A stretch of DNA of 64,000 bases, from contig NC_087064.1 of NCBI RefSeq assembly GCF_963678635.1, forward strand, positions 48,407,346 to 48,471,345, written 5' to 3'. Under the pieces are notes generated by a model. The model was not told the origin of the DNA. It worked only from the letters and a program-made list of their open reading frames with translations, and made no database searches. This DNA comes from Symsagittifera roscoffensis. Its lineage: Eukaryota > Xenacoelomorpha > Acoela > Convolutidae. Below, piece after piece: positions 10,245-20,300 of the stretch. Within the stretch, counting starts at the first letter, position 1. The number at the start of each line of letters is the position of its first letter. A program made the translations under genes and the position numbers.

Positions 10245-12052
10245 CAATGAAAGACTTTAAGCCATCTCCCATGAATCACGGAAAGGGAAGTATCGCAGGA
10301 CAACTAATACCAGTGGAATATAACCGACTAACAGTGTCGGAGACTGTGTCGATAGATGAACCCACCGGTGGATACATGGAGATGTTAGAATACCGAAACT
10401 CGGCTAGAGGGTATGTGATGGCCCTGGAAGATGGAAAAGCCATGGAGGGTTATCTGGAAACGATGTTGCAAGGCACCACCCTCAAGCAGAAGGCGTACGG
10501 GACTTTAGCGTCAGCGTCGTCTGACATACAGGCAGAAACGATGGATCAGTTGGTGAGCCTTCCATGGAAAGCAGTGGTATTAAGGTATTTCGAAGAAGAA
10601 ATGAGGACTACGCCAAAAATACATGCTCTCGTGGCAGTACCTTACGTAAGAACAGAGTTACAACTCAGGTTCGCCTGGTGCATGATGGGACTGACTCGCG
10701 ATGAATATGATTCAGAAGAGAGGAAGAGGTCAAAAGAGGAGAAGGTTTTCCTTATGACGAACCTGAGGGATCTGATAGTCCAAGAAGGAGCAGCAGTAGC
10801 GTGTGCGAAGCGGAGAGATGCTCTCTGTTTCATTCGATTCCTGATAGAGCAGATTTCAGTACCTGCATTGAACACTTATGTTAAGATGTTGAGGGAAAGC
10901 GATGAGCGAGCGAAAGCCTTATTCTTGCTAGCACTGCTGGATATGCAGCAAAGTAAGCCGATGAGGGTGAACATGAAAGAACCCGAGGAATTAGAACCCA
11001 TGAGAAAGATAGACGAAATCAGGAGATTCTCAAACAAGGAGCTGAGACTCGCGAAAGAATCTATGGGGGCATTGCCGAAATCCAGTGAATACTGTGGACC
11101 GATCAAGAAGAAATCGTATAGCTACGTATCCGGGATCATAGGGATAGCGTACAACCCTTTCCTGAGTGAAGACATACGCGATTGCTTCTTCGATTAGGAG
11201 CAGGCGGTGTTGCTAAGATTCTGGACGTCCAGAATTGTAACGATTAAAAGCGTTAACAATCCACAGGCCAAATTGGGACTGGTCTTGGAAGAAGAGGTGA
11301 CTGCACCTTCAGTACCAAAATCTGACAAAAGAGTGGAGTTTGGGTTGGGATTCTCAGATGAATTACTGAGAACGAGATTGATGGCAGTGTGGGAATTGAT
11401 GAGGCCATCATGGTGCCCTAGTCCCAACGCTGACTCGATGTTGCGAGCGACACAAGACGTGCAGAGGGAACTGAATGCAGACTGTAACCTGCGTGACCTC
11501 AACATCATATATAATGTGATGATAACGGCCTCTAGGAGCAACGGAGAAGATAAAGTGGAGTTGCCTGGCTGGGGACCAGAAGACTGGGTCAAACCTGGTA
11601 GCTGTCTGGCGGAAGTCTGTGGACTGGAGGGTCACGTTTGTGGAAGTCTGGACTGTGTGAAGACCCTGGAGAAACAACACAAGCAATTGACGGTATTGTT
11701 TGGAAACGTAGTGATGAAAGCAAGAACAGAAACGGAACTGATAGCAGATTGCCATGGAGGAACCGAGGTGAATCTAGTAACTGCACTAGGATTCTACAGC
11801 ATGTTTGGTTCTTTAGACTCACTATTGAATCTGGAACAGAAACATGAGATGGTCACAGCCATCAGTGTAGAAGAATTCCCAGGAGTTATGCAGACTGAGC
11901 AGAAATACATAGGAAAATGGAGGGAAGCAATCGAGACGGAAATCAACATCAGGCACAGTGAGACTCATTGTAGACCATCAGGAGCACGATATTTGGTGGG
12001 TTCAACATTGGCAAGAGCAGATACCCTGTACATTTCGTGGCTGTGGACGTAA
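10145..12052 (+). CDS. Element A ORF2, segment 6: conserved unknown region
   Basis: One frame, interrupted only by TAG at 11195..11197 where element B has a Tyr codon (FDYEQ). It is collinear with the middle of the intact 1,175-codon ORF of element B over its whole length. Shared blocks include VRTELQLRFAWC, KRRDALCFIRF, YNPF near 11150, ADCHG near 11745 and LEGHVC near 11625. Conserved Cys and His residues around CLAEVCGLEGHVC and DC suggest metal binding, but no zinc-finger class fits exactly. Conservation between two diverged copies shows that the region was under selection. The function is unknown. The frame is lost at about 12030 and coding similarity continues in another frame. Confidence 0.65.
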
Positions 12053-12183
12053 AGAGTACGAGAACGATCGTGGATCAAGCCTTCTCAGTGCCGAAGTGTG
12101 TGAGACTGGCGAGAATGTCCGAGAAGTCTTATGAGTTGCTATGTAAGATGTTCTCAGCAGTTCCAGAGAGAACCAAGTAAGAA

Positions 12184-13248
12184 TTGGAGTCAATACTAGG
12201 AAAGAAGTTCATGGGATATGTGAGCGGGAACTTCAGTGACTTTGAGAGACAGAAACAGAGAGGATCAACTGTCACAGATTACAATGCCGTAGATGAGAAT
12301 GATGAAGTCCACCGAGTGTTGAAGGAAGTGGAACCATTACTGGAAGCTTCGGGAAAACGTAATTGGAGGAGCATCATTTTGACACATGACGAGTTTCCTT
12401 GCCACTGCTTGCTGCAGACCTGGTGGTATCCCAAGCGTAGCAATCTGATGTTGATCTGGGACTCTGGAGAGCTGCTCTCCATGGGTGTACCAGATTCATC
12501 ACAGCCCATAACAATAGTGATAGTGGGAGTTATGATGGCGATAGGATGGCTGGAGGTTCATGTGAGAGAAAATAATAGACAGGAGGCACCGAAGAGAGAA
12601 CAGTTGCGGAAATTAGATTGTCTTAAAGATTTAGATCTTTTTGAGACAATGTGCAAAATTCTAAACATTCCGATGGAAGTGAAGAAGATATGGGCAAGAA
12701 AACGATTGATACCATGGTTCAGAGCTAACATGACTGCATGGTTGTACGAATATGCGAAAAAGCATATGTCGAAGCACGGCAGAGTGTACAGTGAATATCA
12801 GCTGGACATTGGAGCAGGAGCTTTCAAGCGAGCTCTCGTGACTCATCGGAATGCAGTGACTACCGCTGTGAAAAGAATTTCCAGGACGAGTGAACGTAGT
12901 GGAAAGGAGAAGGCAGAGATGTTAATGGAAGATTTGGAGAGAAACGTGACGTTGTGTCTCCACAACAGCTTCTGCAGGAACAGAGAATCTAACGTGGATC
13001 CCCTACCTTGTTGCAAACAGAGGGTAGAAGAGCAGAAGTGTCGGAGGACGGCTTCCAGCAGCGTCAGGATAGCTAACGACGTGTTGCAAGATACGGAAAC
13101 TGAGAGTGCAGAGTCAGTATCACAGGAGGAACAAATGGAACATCGACGAATGGCCGAAAAACGAGATGCAAAAAGAGAGATGAAATTAGAAGAATTTAGA
13201 AGTTTTAGAACTACTAAACGACGAAAAAAGAAGAAAACAAAGGAGTGA
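12184..13248 (+). CDS. Element A ORF2, segment 7: C-terminal part
   Basis: The last ~355 codons of ORF2, collinear with the C-terminal third of the element B ORF (17322..20849). Shared blocks include FPCHCL, TWWYPKR/TLWYPKR, LDIGAGAFKRA, LTHRNAVTTAVKR and LHNSFCRNRE, followed by LPCCK. The cysteine- and histidine-rich C-terminus may bind metal. The extreme end is strongly basic (RRKKKK near 13225), unlike the acidic end in element B. A stop at 12178..12180 and a frameshift near 12030 separate it from segment 6. No known family was recognised. Confidence 0.65.
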   Translation: MESILGKKFMGYVSGNFSDFERQKQRGSTVTDYNAVDENDEVHRVLKEVEPLLEASGKRNWRSIILTHDEFPCHCLLQTWWYPKRSNLMLIWDSGELLSMGVPDSSQPITIVIVGVMMAIGWLEVHVRENNRQEAPKREQLRKLDCLKDLDLFETMCKILNIPMEVKKIWARKRLIPWFRANMTAWLYEYAKKHMSKHGRVYSEYQLDIGAGAFKRALVTHRNAVTTAVKRISRTSERSGKEKAEMLMEDLERNVTLCLHNSFCRNRESNVDPLPCCKQRVEEQKCRRTASSSVRIANDVLQDTETESAESVSQEEQMEHRRMAEKRDAKREMKLEEFRSFRTTKRRKKKKTKE

Positions 13249-13969
13249 TGAAGGAAAAGTTAAAACTCAGAATTGTTTTATGTGTGTGAAAAAACTCAAG
13301 TGAGAAACCAAGCAACCAAGTTGTAATTGAAAACTGAAACGTTTAGTTGAGTTTTGAAATTGTTGCATTTATAAATTTGCATTTTGATTTTAGTTGAGTG
13401 GCTTTAGAGACACTCACTTACTATTTGTTTAGAAAGGCTTAAGTAAAGGAGTGTATTTAAATATTCCAGCCTACAGGACTGTTTTTAATCAGATAGGAGA
13501 ACTGATCACTTTGTGGTGACATGGAAGGCTTGGGTAATCTCTCGAAGAGGGAGGTTGTTTCATTGTTCTTTCTAACCACAGAGTTTCTTAGTTTTAATGT
13601 TCAGGACAATAAAAAGCAAGATTTCCGAAGGGAAAAAGTATAGTAGGATAATTTTAGCTTGTTGGTTGGCAGGACTGTCCTGCAAACCAACACCTTTTAA
13701 ATCTAAGAGAAAAAGTTTTAATCGGGACATTGACATTGGAAGTCAGAAAATATGTTTTATCTTGGATCATATCCTCGATGTGCAGATTAATGAAAGAGTT
13801 TGAAGGTTATAGTGATGTGGTATGATGCCAATTAAATTCTGCAGTGATTCGATGTGACGTGGATAAAAGTAATTTTGTGCATTTTGTAAACTCTGTTCGA
13901 TGACACTGTATCTATTTTACGAACATTGCGTGATTCAATGAGGACATTGACCGGACTGTCCGGGGAGTA
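13249..13969 (+). promoter_or_regulatory. 3' untranslated region and plus-strand primer site of element A
   Basis: This is 720 bp of non-coding sequence between the ORF2 stop and the LTR. Its last bases, GTCCGGGGAGTA (13958..13969), abut the LTR start exactly where a polypurine tract is expected. Just upstream is a stem-loop, TCAAT-GAGGAC-ATTGA (13935..13950). The same motif plus stem-loop stands at the same place in element B (16576..16613) and inside both ORF1 copies. Confidence 0.6.
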
Positions 13970-14889
13970 TGTGACATTCGACCAGAATGGACAAAATGCA
14001 ATCTCTGCAGATTTCGAACTTTTAGCAGTGAACCTTCCGAGTTAATGATTTTGAAGGATTAACGACGTTATTCGGATGATTAGCAGAACGGTGAAGGTCA
14101 GGATATTCCCGTATTTTAAAATTTTAAATTTTCGAAGTGATGACGTAACATTTCTGAGAAACGTCAGAAACGGCCATTTTGGCAGAAAAGCTAAAAAGAA
14201 AAAGAACAGCATTAGTAGCGATTGCGAGAAGAACGGAAATTGTGGTTAATAAACGACAACAAATCCGTCGAAGAGAACATTCCGAGTTGCAACTATTGTG
14301 TCGCTACAATAGTTGCAAGGCCGTTGCGAACAACGGTGAAGGGTGGAAGACAGCCTTCCGGATTACGAAGAAGTCAAGTTTAACGTGCTTGATTCAGTGG
14401 ATTCAAGAATCCGGAAGGGTTTCGGGACTGAAACTTTTATCCTTTTACATAAACTTTTAGCTTCCTGTCATGTCTTGAATTGAATTTAATTAACAACTAG
14501 ATTCATTTTGATAAGGATGAGAAGCTAGGAGTTGGGGGAAGGGTTTGATCCATCTTCGATGGAGATGATGATTTTTATCTACGGAACAAAAACAATAGTA
14601 ATATAATAAATAGTAGTAGCCCTGTTTTTAGGATTGACCTCGTGGTCTGGGGATACTGAGACCCAGCCATGAGCTCACTATTTCTGCATTTAATTAAGTT
14701 AATTTGAGTGTTTTGACCGAAGCCGAAAGCAGTAACGTTTTTGTCGACCCGATGTTAGAAAAGACCACCGAAAAGTACTGGCTTGGTAGAAACGGTGAAA
14801 AGTATATAAAGCTCTGCTTAGACTTAGCCAGTCGTCTTAGGACTTAGTTTTATTTTCCGTCGATATGTATCTTCCGGGCGAATGTTACA
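13970..14889 (+). repeat. 3' LTR of element A
   Basis: A 920-bp LTR that starts TGTGACATTCG and ends CGAATGTTACA. The ends match the LTRs of element B (TGTGCCATTCC...CGAATGTTACA in sense) and solo LTR C. A TATA box, TATATAAAG, lies at 14803..14811, about 80 bp from the right end. The border is fixed on the right by the LINE reading frame, which resumes immediately after ACA. Its 5' partner is outside the window. Confidence 0.88.
14803..14811 (+). promoter_or_regulatory. TATA box of LTR A
   Basis: TATATAAAG in a GC-richer context within the LTR. It would place transcription start at about 14835, leaving a short R-U5 of about 55 bp. No other TATA-like site of this quality is seen in the LTR. 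Confidence 0.55.
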
Positions 14890-15386
14890 TAGTTCGCTCT
14901 GTCACCAATTTGACGCAAGAAACTTGTTTCTCAATGTTCAAAAATCTTCCAAGGAAAAGCGTATCATTTTCAACCATAGTGGCAGTAATGCCATACATAT
15001 GGTTGAGGGCATTGAGGTTGTTGATGACCTCAAAGTGCTGGGGTTTACGATTGACTCCAAATTTGGTTTTTCTAAGCATATTGACAAAGCTGTTAAACAA
15101 TCGAATTCTATACTTTTTTCAATCTGGCGCCTTGGTAAAATCGGTTATTCGAAGGACGAACTTGCTATTTTGTATCGTGTTTTTATTCTCCCAAAGCTGT
15201 ACTATGGCATTAATGTTTGGGGTGGTTCAAATGTTAAAGATCTAGAGCAGATAAATTTGTTTCAAAGACGTGCAATAAGGCTCGGCGTTACTGATACTTA
15301 TGAACCAATATCTGCAACTATTAGAAGAGCTGACCAAAAACTCTACGATGCAATCCTCCAAACAGGTTCTGATCATCTGTTGTTTG
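14890..15386 (+). pseudogene. LINE ORF2, reverse transcriptase C-terminal part (5' piece)
   Basis: The open frame encodes the thumb and connection region of a non-LTR reverse transcriptase: NLFLN...K.IIF, then LKVLGFTIDS, then YRVFILPKLYYGINVWGG and FQRRAIRLG. This is the usual post-RT order in CR1/L2/Jockey-type LINEs. The RT catalytic part is missing because element A interrupts the LINE at 14890. The frame is interrupted again at 15387 by solo LTR C and resumes at 35704. Before those insertions this portion was still open, so the LINE was intact in this region when it was hit. Confidence 0.85.
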
Positions 15387-15689
15387 TGTGCCAGTTGGTC
15401 ATATTTGGAAGTTTGACCTTGAGAGAAGCAAAAAACACTTGATTTTGGAGTGAAATTTAATTTTTCTAAATTTCGAATGGAACCTGTCATGCACGATTTT
15501 CTCGCGAGAACTGAAAATCAGAAAAAGAGATCAGAACAATTTCAGAACAATTGAGTGAAAAACGCGGGAAAGTCGCAAGAAAAAGCAGTAGGAAATTGCT
15601 ATTCGCAATTTCCATCACTATAATAATCGAGAGTAGAGCTGTCCCATCTGTGACAGAGACGAGAGCATTCCCTCGAATTGGATTATAAC
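15387..15689 (+). repeat. Solo LTR C, left part
   Basis: Starts TGTGCCAG after the LINE bases TTG (15384..15386), which are repeated after its far end (35704..35706). It is split by element B at 15689. Joined in order with 35091..35703 it measures 916 bp, close to the 920 bp of LTR A. A shared stretch, GGATTA.AACGAC...TATTCGGA, spans the split. No internal coding region accompanies it, so it is a solo LTR. Confidence 0.8.
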
Positions 15690-16575
15690 TGTAACATTCG
15701 CCCAAATATCACACAGCGACGGAGCGTAGAAAAAGTACCTATTGACGACTGGCAGGCGTCAGTTACCTTAATTCCACTCGTTTTTCACCGTCTCGACCTT
15801 GCCAGTTGATTTTCTGGTCTGTCTAGGGCAAAGTAAAAAGTTACTATTTTTAGGCCATCAGTCAAACGACTTTTGATCAGCTTTCGTTTGCATGCGAACA
15901 CAACCACATAGCTGAGTCTCGGATCCTCAGACTACGTGATTGTCATTAAAAACACGGCTCGAACAACCTATTTTTATATGTTTTTGTGTGACAGTTTTAT
16001 ATTAAATCCATTGGAGATGGATTGACCCTTTCCTTTCTCTATCTACTCATGCTCTGAAATATTAAATAATAACGGTGTTTAATTCAGATCTAGGACATTA
16101 CAGCAACTGTTATGGCTAGTTTACACAGTCCCTTCACATATAACAGTCTCTGGGGGACCAAGCCTCCGCTCCCGTGATTTTCTTGAGACAACACTCTTAT
16201 CTCCTATATTTCGTGTCCCGGGAGGGTTCCGTGGTATTTCTCTTCCCCCCACTGAAGCCTCCGTCTCCACAAATATCCGTCACTAAGGTCCTTATCGTGT
16301 GTTATTGCCACGATAAGAGGCTCCGTAATTTTCTCGTCTCGGATACAACCGTTCGTCACAAAATATGGCGTCGTTCTCCTTTTTCTCTATTTTATTCAAA
16401 ATGGCCGTCTTTTTTCTATTTCTCAGAAATGTTCTCCTTCAAATCGAAATTTTAAAAATAAAAATTCCAGAACATTCTGACCCTCCGTCGCAACACTTTT
16501 CTGTTCGTAAGGCCTTTAGTCACTTTTCTTTCCGTCGCGGGAAGGTTATACTGTGTCATCCGGCGGAATGGCACA
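15690..16575 (-). repeat. 3' LTR of element B
   Basis: An 886-bp LTR with TG...CA termini. It reads the same as 34202..35087 wherever I compared them. On the + strand it begins TGTAACATTCG and ends GGCACA. A TATA-like CATATAAAAATA (minus strand) lies near 15969..15981. A 93-codon open frame present in both copies (16174..16455 and 34686..34967) follows from LTR identity and is not evidence of a gene. Confidence 0.95.
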
Positions 16576-16613
16576 TACTCCCCGGACAAGTCTCCATCAA
16601 TGTCCCTATTGAT
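16576..16613 (-). promoter_or_regulatory. Plus-strand primer (polypurine) site with stem-loop, element B
   Basis: On the minus strand the bases just before the 3' LTR read TTGTCCGGGGAGTA, preceded by a 6-bp stem, ATCAAT-AGGGAC-ATTGAT (16596..16613). The purine-rich GGGGAG next to the LTR is in the position of a polypurine tract. The same unit recurs inside ORF1. Confidence 0.6.
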
Positions 16614-17321
16614 CGCACAACACCGGGTTATCGTCAAGTAGGTATCCAGTTTTCTGTAACCAATCTTACAAATCGCATAAGAAAATGAAATTTATCTACT
16701 CCACCTCAACTCACTACGTGTTCACAAATGGCATCGTACTACATCTCACTGCCTTTCAACATTTTCACAAAAGTTGCACCATGAGGAGTGTCCTAGATAA
16801 AATTTCCTTTCTGACTACTTACGTCATCTCGCCATAAAACTTCTTTTCGCTTCTGATTAAAAAGTGGGACGTGGCACGGCCACGCACCCGTTAAAATTAA
16901 CTTAACTTCACTCACCAAGTATAATTAGTCATTTATGCGGTCCTTTCAATATTAAAACTAAGAAACTCTGTGGCTAGGAAAGTTATTGAGTTACCCACCC
17001 TTCTCGAGCGAGTTTACTCAAACTTACCATGTCGCCACACAGTGAATTTGTGTCTTACACAGGTTAAAAACTTCAGTCGGGAATAAATAGGTAAATATAC
17101 TCACCTATGCTCCTTATATACATACATAGATAGTAGTAACTAAAATCAACAATTTCAACAATTTTAACAATTGCAACAATTTTCAAAGTTTGGTCTGACC
17201 AAACTAAATCAAAACAAAAAGTTTCACAAGTTCAATAATCAAAACTTGGTTGATTTGTTCAAGTTTTTACACACAAAGACAATCAAGTTTTTTCTCCTTC
17301 TCTTCTCTTCCTCCGTCATCT
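16614..17321 (-). other. 3' untranslated region of element B
   Basis: A non-coding stretch between the ORF2 stop and the primer site. It contains a short tandem tract built on CAACAATTT (17148..17184, + strand). No reading frame of note was seen. Element A has a region of similar length in the same place. Confidence 0.6.
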
Positions 17322-20300
17322 TCATTCCATCATTTCTCCATCCTGATGTTCAGCGTCACTGTCTTCCAGAACTTTCTCTAACATGTCCAGAGAGTTGCGG
17401 GCCGTGCCCCAACCCTCCTGCTCCAACAGCCTCGGTTTGCAACAAGGTAGTAAGTCCACATTCACCTTCTGCTCCCGGTTCCTGCAAAAGCTGTTGTGAA
17501 GACACAGGCTCACGTTTCGTTCTAGGTCAGCTCTTAAGACCTCTTTCTTTTCATCTTCAGTAACACAAGGCGCTCCAGCTACTCGCTTCACCGCAGTGGT
17601 GACCGCGTTTCTATGCGTCAGGAAAGCTCTCTTATAGGCTCCTGGTCCTATGTCTAGCTGGAAAGATTGATAGGCTTCCGTGTTCCTTGACATGTGACGC
17701 TTCGCGCGTTCATACATCCAAGATGTCATCACTGCACGGAACCAAGGCATCAATCTTTGCCTTGACCATATTCTTTCAATGGCTTTAGGTATTCTCAGAA
17801 CCTTGCAAGTGGTTCTGAAAAGATCCAATTCACTACTCATTTTCACGTTGCTCAGCTGTTCAGGAGTCGGCACGGCCATCTCCTGCTCATTTGTGTCCGC
17901 ATAAGCCTCCAACCATCTCACTGCTAGCATGGCGCTAACCACCACGATTGACACTGGTTGATTCTGATCGGGCAACCCCGTGGAGTACAACTCCTCCACG
18001 TCCCAAATTAGGATCAGGTTCCCACGTTTGGGGTACCACAACGTCTGCGCTAAGCAGTGGCAAGGATACTCCCCGTGGGTTCTCACTATGTTCCTTCGGG
18101 TTCGATACCCTGAGGCTCCCAGCAACGGTTCCACTTCCATCAGGATTCTATGTAGATCGTCTTTCTCTTCTATGGTGGGGAATTCAGTGGGTAACGCTCC
18201 ACTCGCTTTCTGCTTCTGGAACTCACTCACGTTGCCTTCGTTCAGTATCATGAACTCTTCACCCACAACGTCTTGCAACTCGCCTTCGGATCTCTTCGGG
18301 ACTGCCCGAAAGATCTTTGCCAACAAGTCATATGACCTCTCTGACATTCTGGCCAACCTCACGCATTTTGGCACAGAGAAAAGCTGGTCAACCAACACCT
18401 GTTGCGTCCTCGCATCCATCACCACCATGTGCGTAGGATACTTGCTATTGCAGTATGGCGCGGAGCTTGAACCCACCATATATTTTGAACCAGTAGGTCT
18501 GTGATAGGCTTCACTATCCCTCAGATTCATTTCATTCTCTAGGGCTTCTCGCCAGCCTCCAATCTTTTGCTCTGTCTGTAATGCTCCAGGGAATATCTCC
18601 ACGCTGAGGGACGCCACTAGCTCATGGGCACGCTCCAAGCGCTCGAGCGATTCTATCGAACTCGTCATGCTACAAAATCCCAAGGCTGTGATCAGGTTTA
18701 CGTCCGTCACCCCATGGCAGTCTGCGACCAATTCCATGGCACTCTTATCTGACATGCTCAATCTTCCGTACAATCGTGCCAGTTGTCGATGCTGCTCGCT
18801 CAGCGTAATCAGGCAGTGTCCCATGTTACAAACATGTCCTTCCATCCCACTGTGTTGAGCCAAGCATGTGCCTTGCTCCAACCAATCACTCGACGTACCT
18901 TCCTCGGACAGCTCCGTGGACGGGTTGCTCTTCTTCTTCATCAATCTCATGCTTAGCAGGTGATGTATCATGGCCAGATCATGTAAACTCGCATCATCAT
19001 CCCTTTCCAATATGACATCCGCGGTCATGTCCCAGATTAAGCCTGCGTTAGGATGGGGACACCAGGAAGGCTTCATGAGTTCCCACATCACCACTAGACT
19101 GGTTTTCAAGGGACCGTCCCAAGAACCACAATCAAAACTCACTTGCCCTTTTAGCTCGGGAATCGAGGGTTCGACTACTCGTTCCTCCAAAATAATTCCC
19201 AGCTTGGGTTGTTCCACCATCAGCATTCCGATCTCCTTAATTCGTTCAACCCAGAAGTTGAGCACTGTGACTTGCTCGTAGTCGAAGTATGCTTCCCTGG
19301 CTTCTTCGTTCACGAAGGGATTATACGCCATCCCTGGTATGCCAGACACGTATTGGAACGACTTCAGTCTCCCTAGGGTTGCAAACTCTTTTTGTCCTCT
19401 GACCGCTTCAATCAAGTCTCGACTCACTTTCAATTCTTTGTTGGAGTATCTTCTCACTTCTTCCAACTTGCGATAGCTTTCCATATCATTCGACTCCTTG
19501 TTTGGCACGGTCAATGGCATGTCCTGATATAGCTCTAGGAGTGCCCTAAGGAAGTTCCTTTCGCAATCAACTCCCTTTTCCCGAATGATCTTTATACATT
19601 CTCCCAACACAGGAGTGGGGATGCGATCCACCACAAACCTGACAAAGCAAAGGGCATCCTTCCGTTTAGCCCATGCTATCGCTGAATCGTCTTTTGAGAT
19701 CAATGTTCGTAAAGCTTCCATCAATTCTAGCTCCTGTTCTCGTGATTTCGAGTCGTTGCTGGCTTCATACTCCGCCCTTTTGATGCCCATCAAGCACCAA
19801 GCCAGTCGTACTTGCAGATCAGTTCTCACGCAAGGATGAGCCAGGTATGCTGCTACAGTCGCAGGTGCATTCATCGTCTCATCAAAGTATTTCTGGAGGG
19901 CCGCCCTCCAAGAAATCTCTAGCAACTTTTCTAATCCAATTTCGTTCGCTTCTGATGACATTACTGTCCCATATTCTTTTCGATTGAAGTTGGAGTTCTC
20001 CGTAAGCCCCTTCAAGTATTCTTGCATGGCTCGCTTCTCGTTCCAAGCCATCAGGTGCCCTCTCGCGGAGTTCCTCGCTTTCAACATTTCCACATAACCC
20101 CCTGCCGGATCTCCCATGTGGACCGATTCCGGCACAGTTATTCGACTGTACTCGACCACGTCGAGTTGTCCTTCCAGTTTCAACTTGGCCATGTTGATTC
20201 GCGAGGGCCTGTAATCTTCAAGTCCTCCAGATCCACATTGACTGATTACTTCCATTTCTAACTTGGTGTCTGCCAGGGTTCGCGCCGTCTTCTTCGACCT

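Larger units (their letters stand above)
1..14889 (+). mobile_element. Giant Ty3/Gypsy-type LTR retrotransposon, element A (3' portion, decayed)
   Basis: This is the 3' part of a very large LTR retrotransposon read on the + strand. In order it holds the end of a gag-pol-macro polyprotein (3..3723), a spacer, a second giant reading frame ORF2 (4118..13248), a 3' untranslated stretch, and a 3' LTR (13970..14889). The 5' LTR, leader, gag, protease and reverse transcriptase must lie left of the window. Protein similarity to element B (15690..35087) runs through both ORFs, so the two are members of one family. Stops and frameshifts in ORF1 and ORF2 show that this copy is old. The right end sits inside a LINE ORF2, which continues directly at 14890. 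Element A retains about 5 kb of ORF2 that element B has lost, so it is the better witness for the complete gene content. Confidence 0.9.

Noticed and set aside
16174-16455. 93-codon open frame in the LTR, also at 34686..34967
   Set aside because: It is the same sequence twice because the LTRs are identical. Composition is unlike a protein and it runs against the sense of the element.
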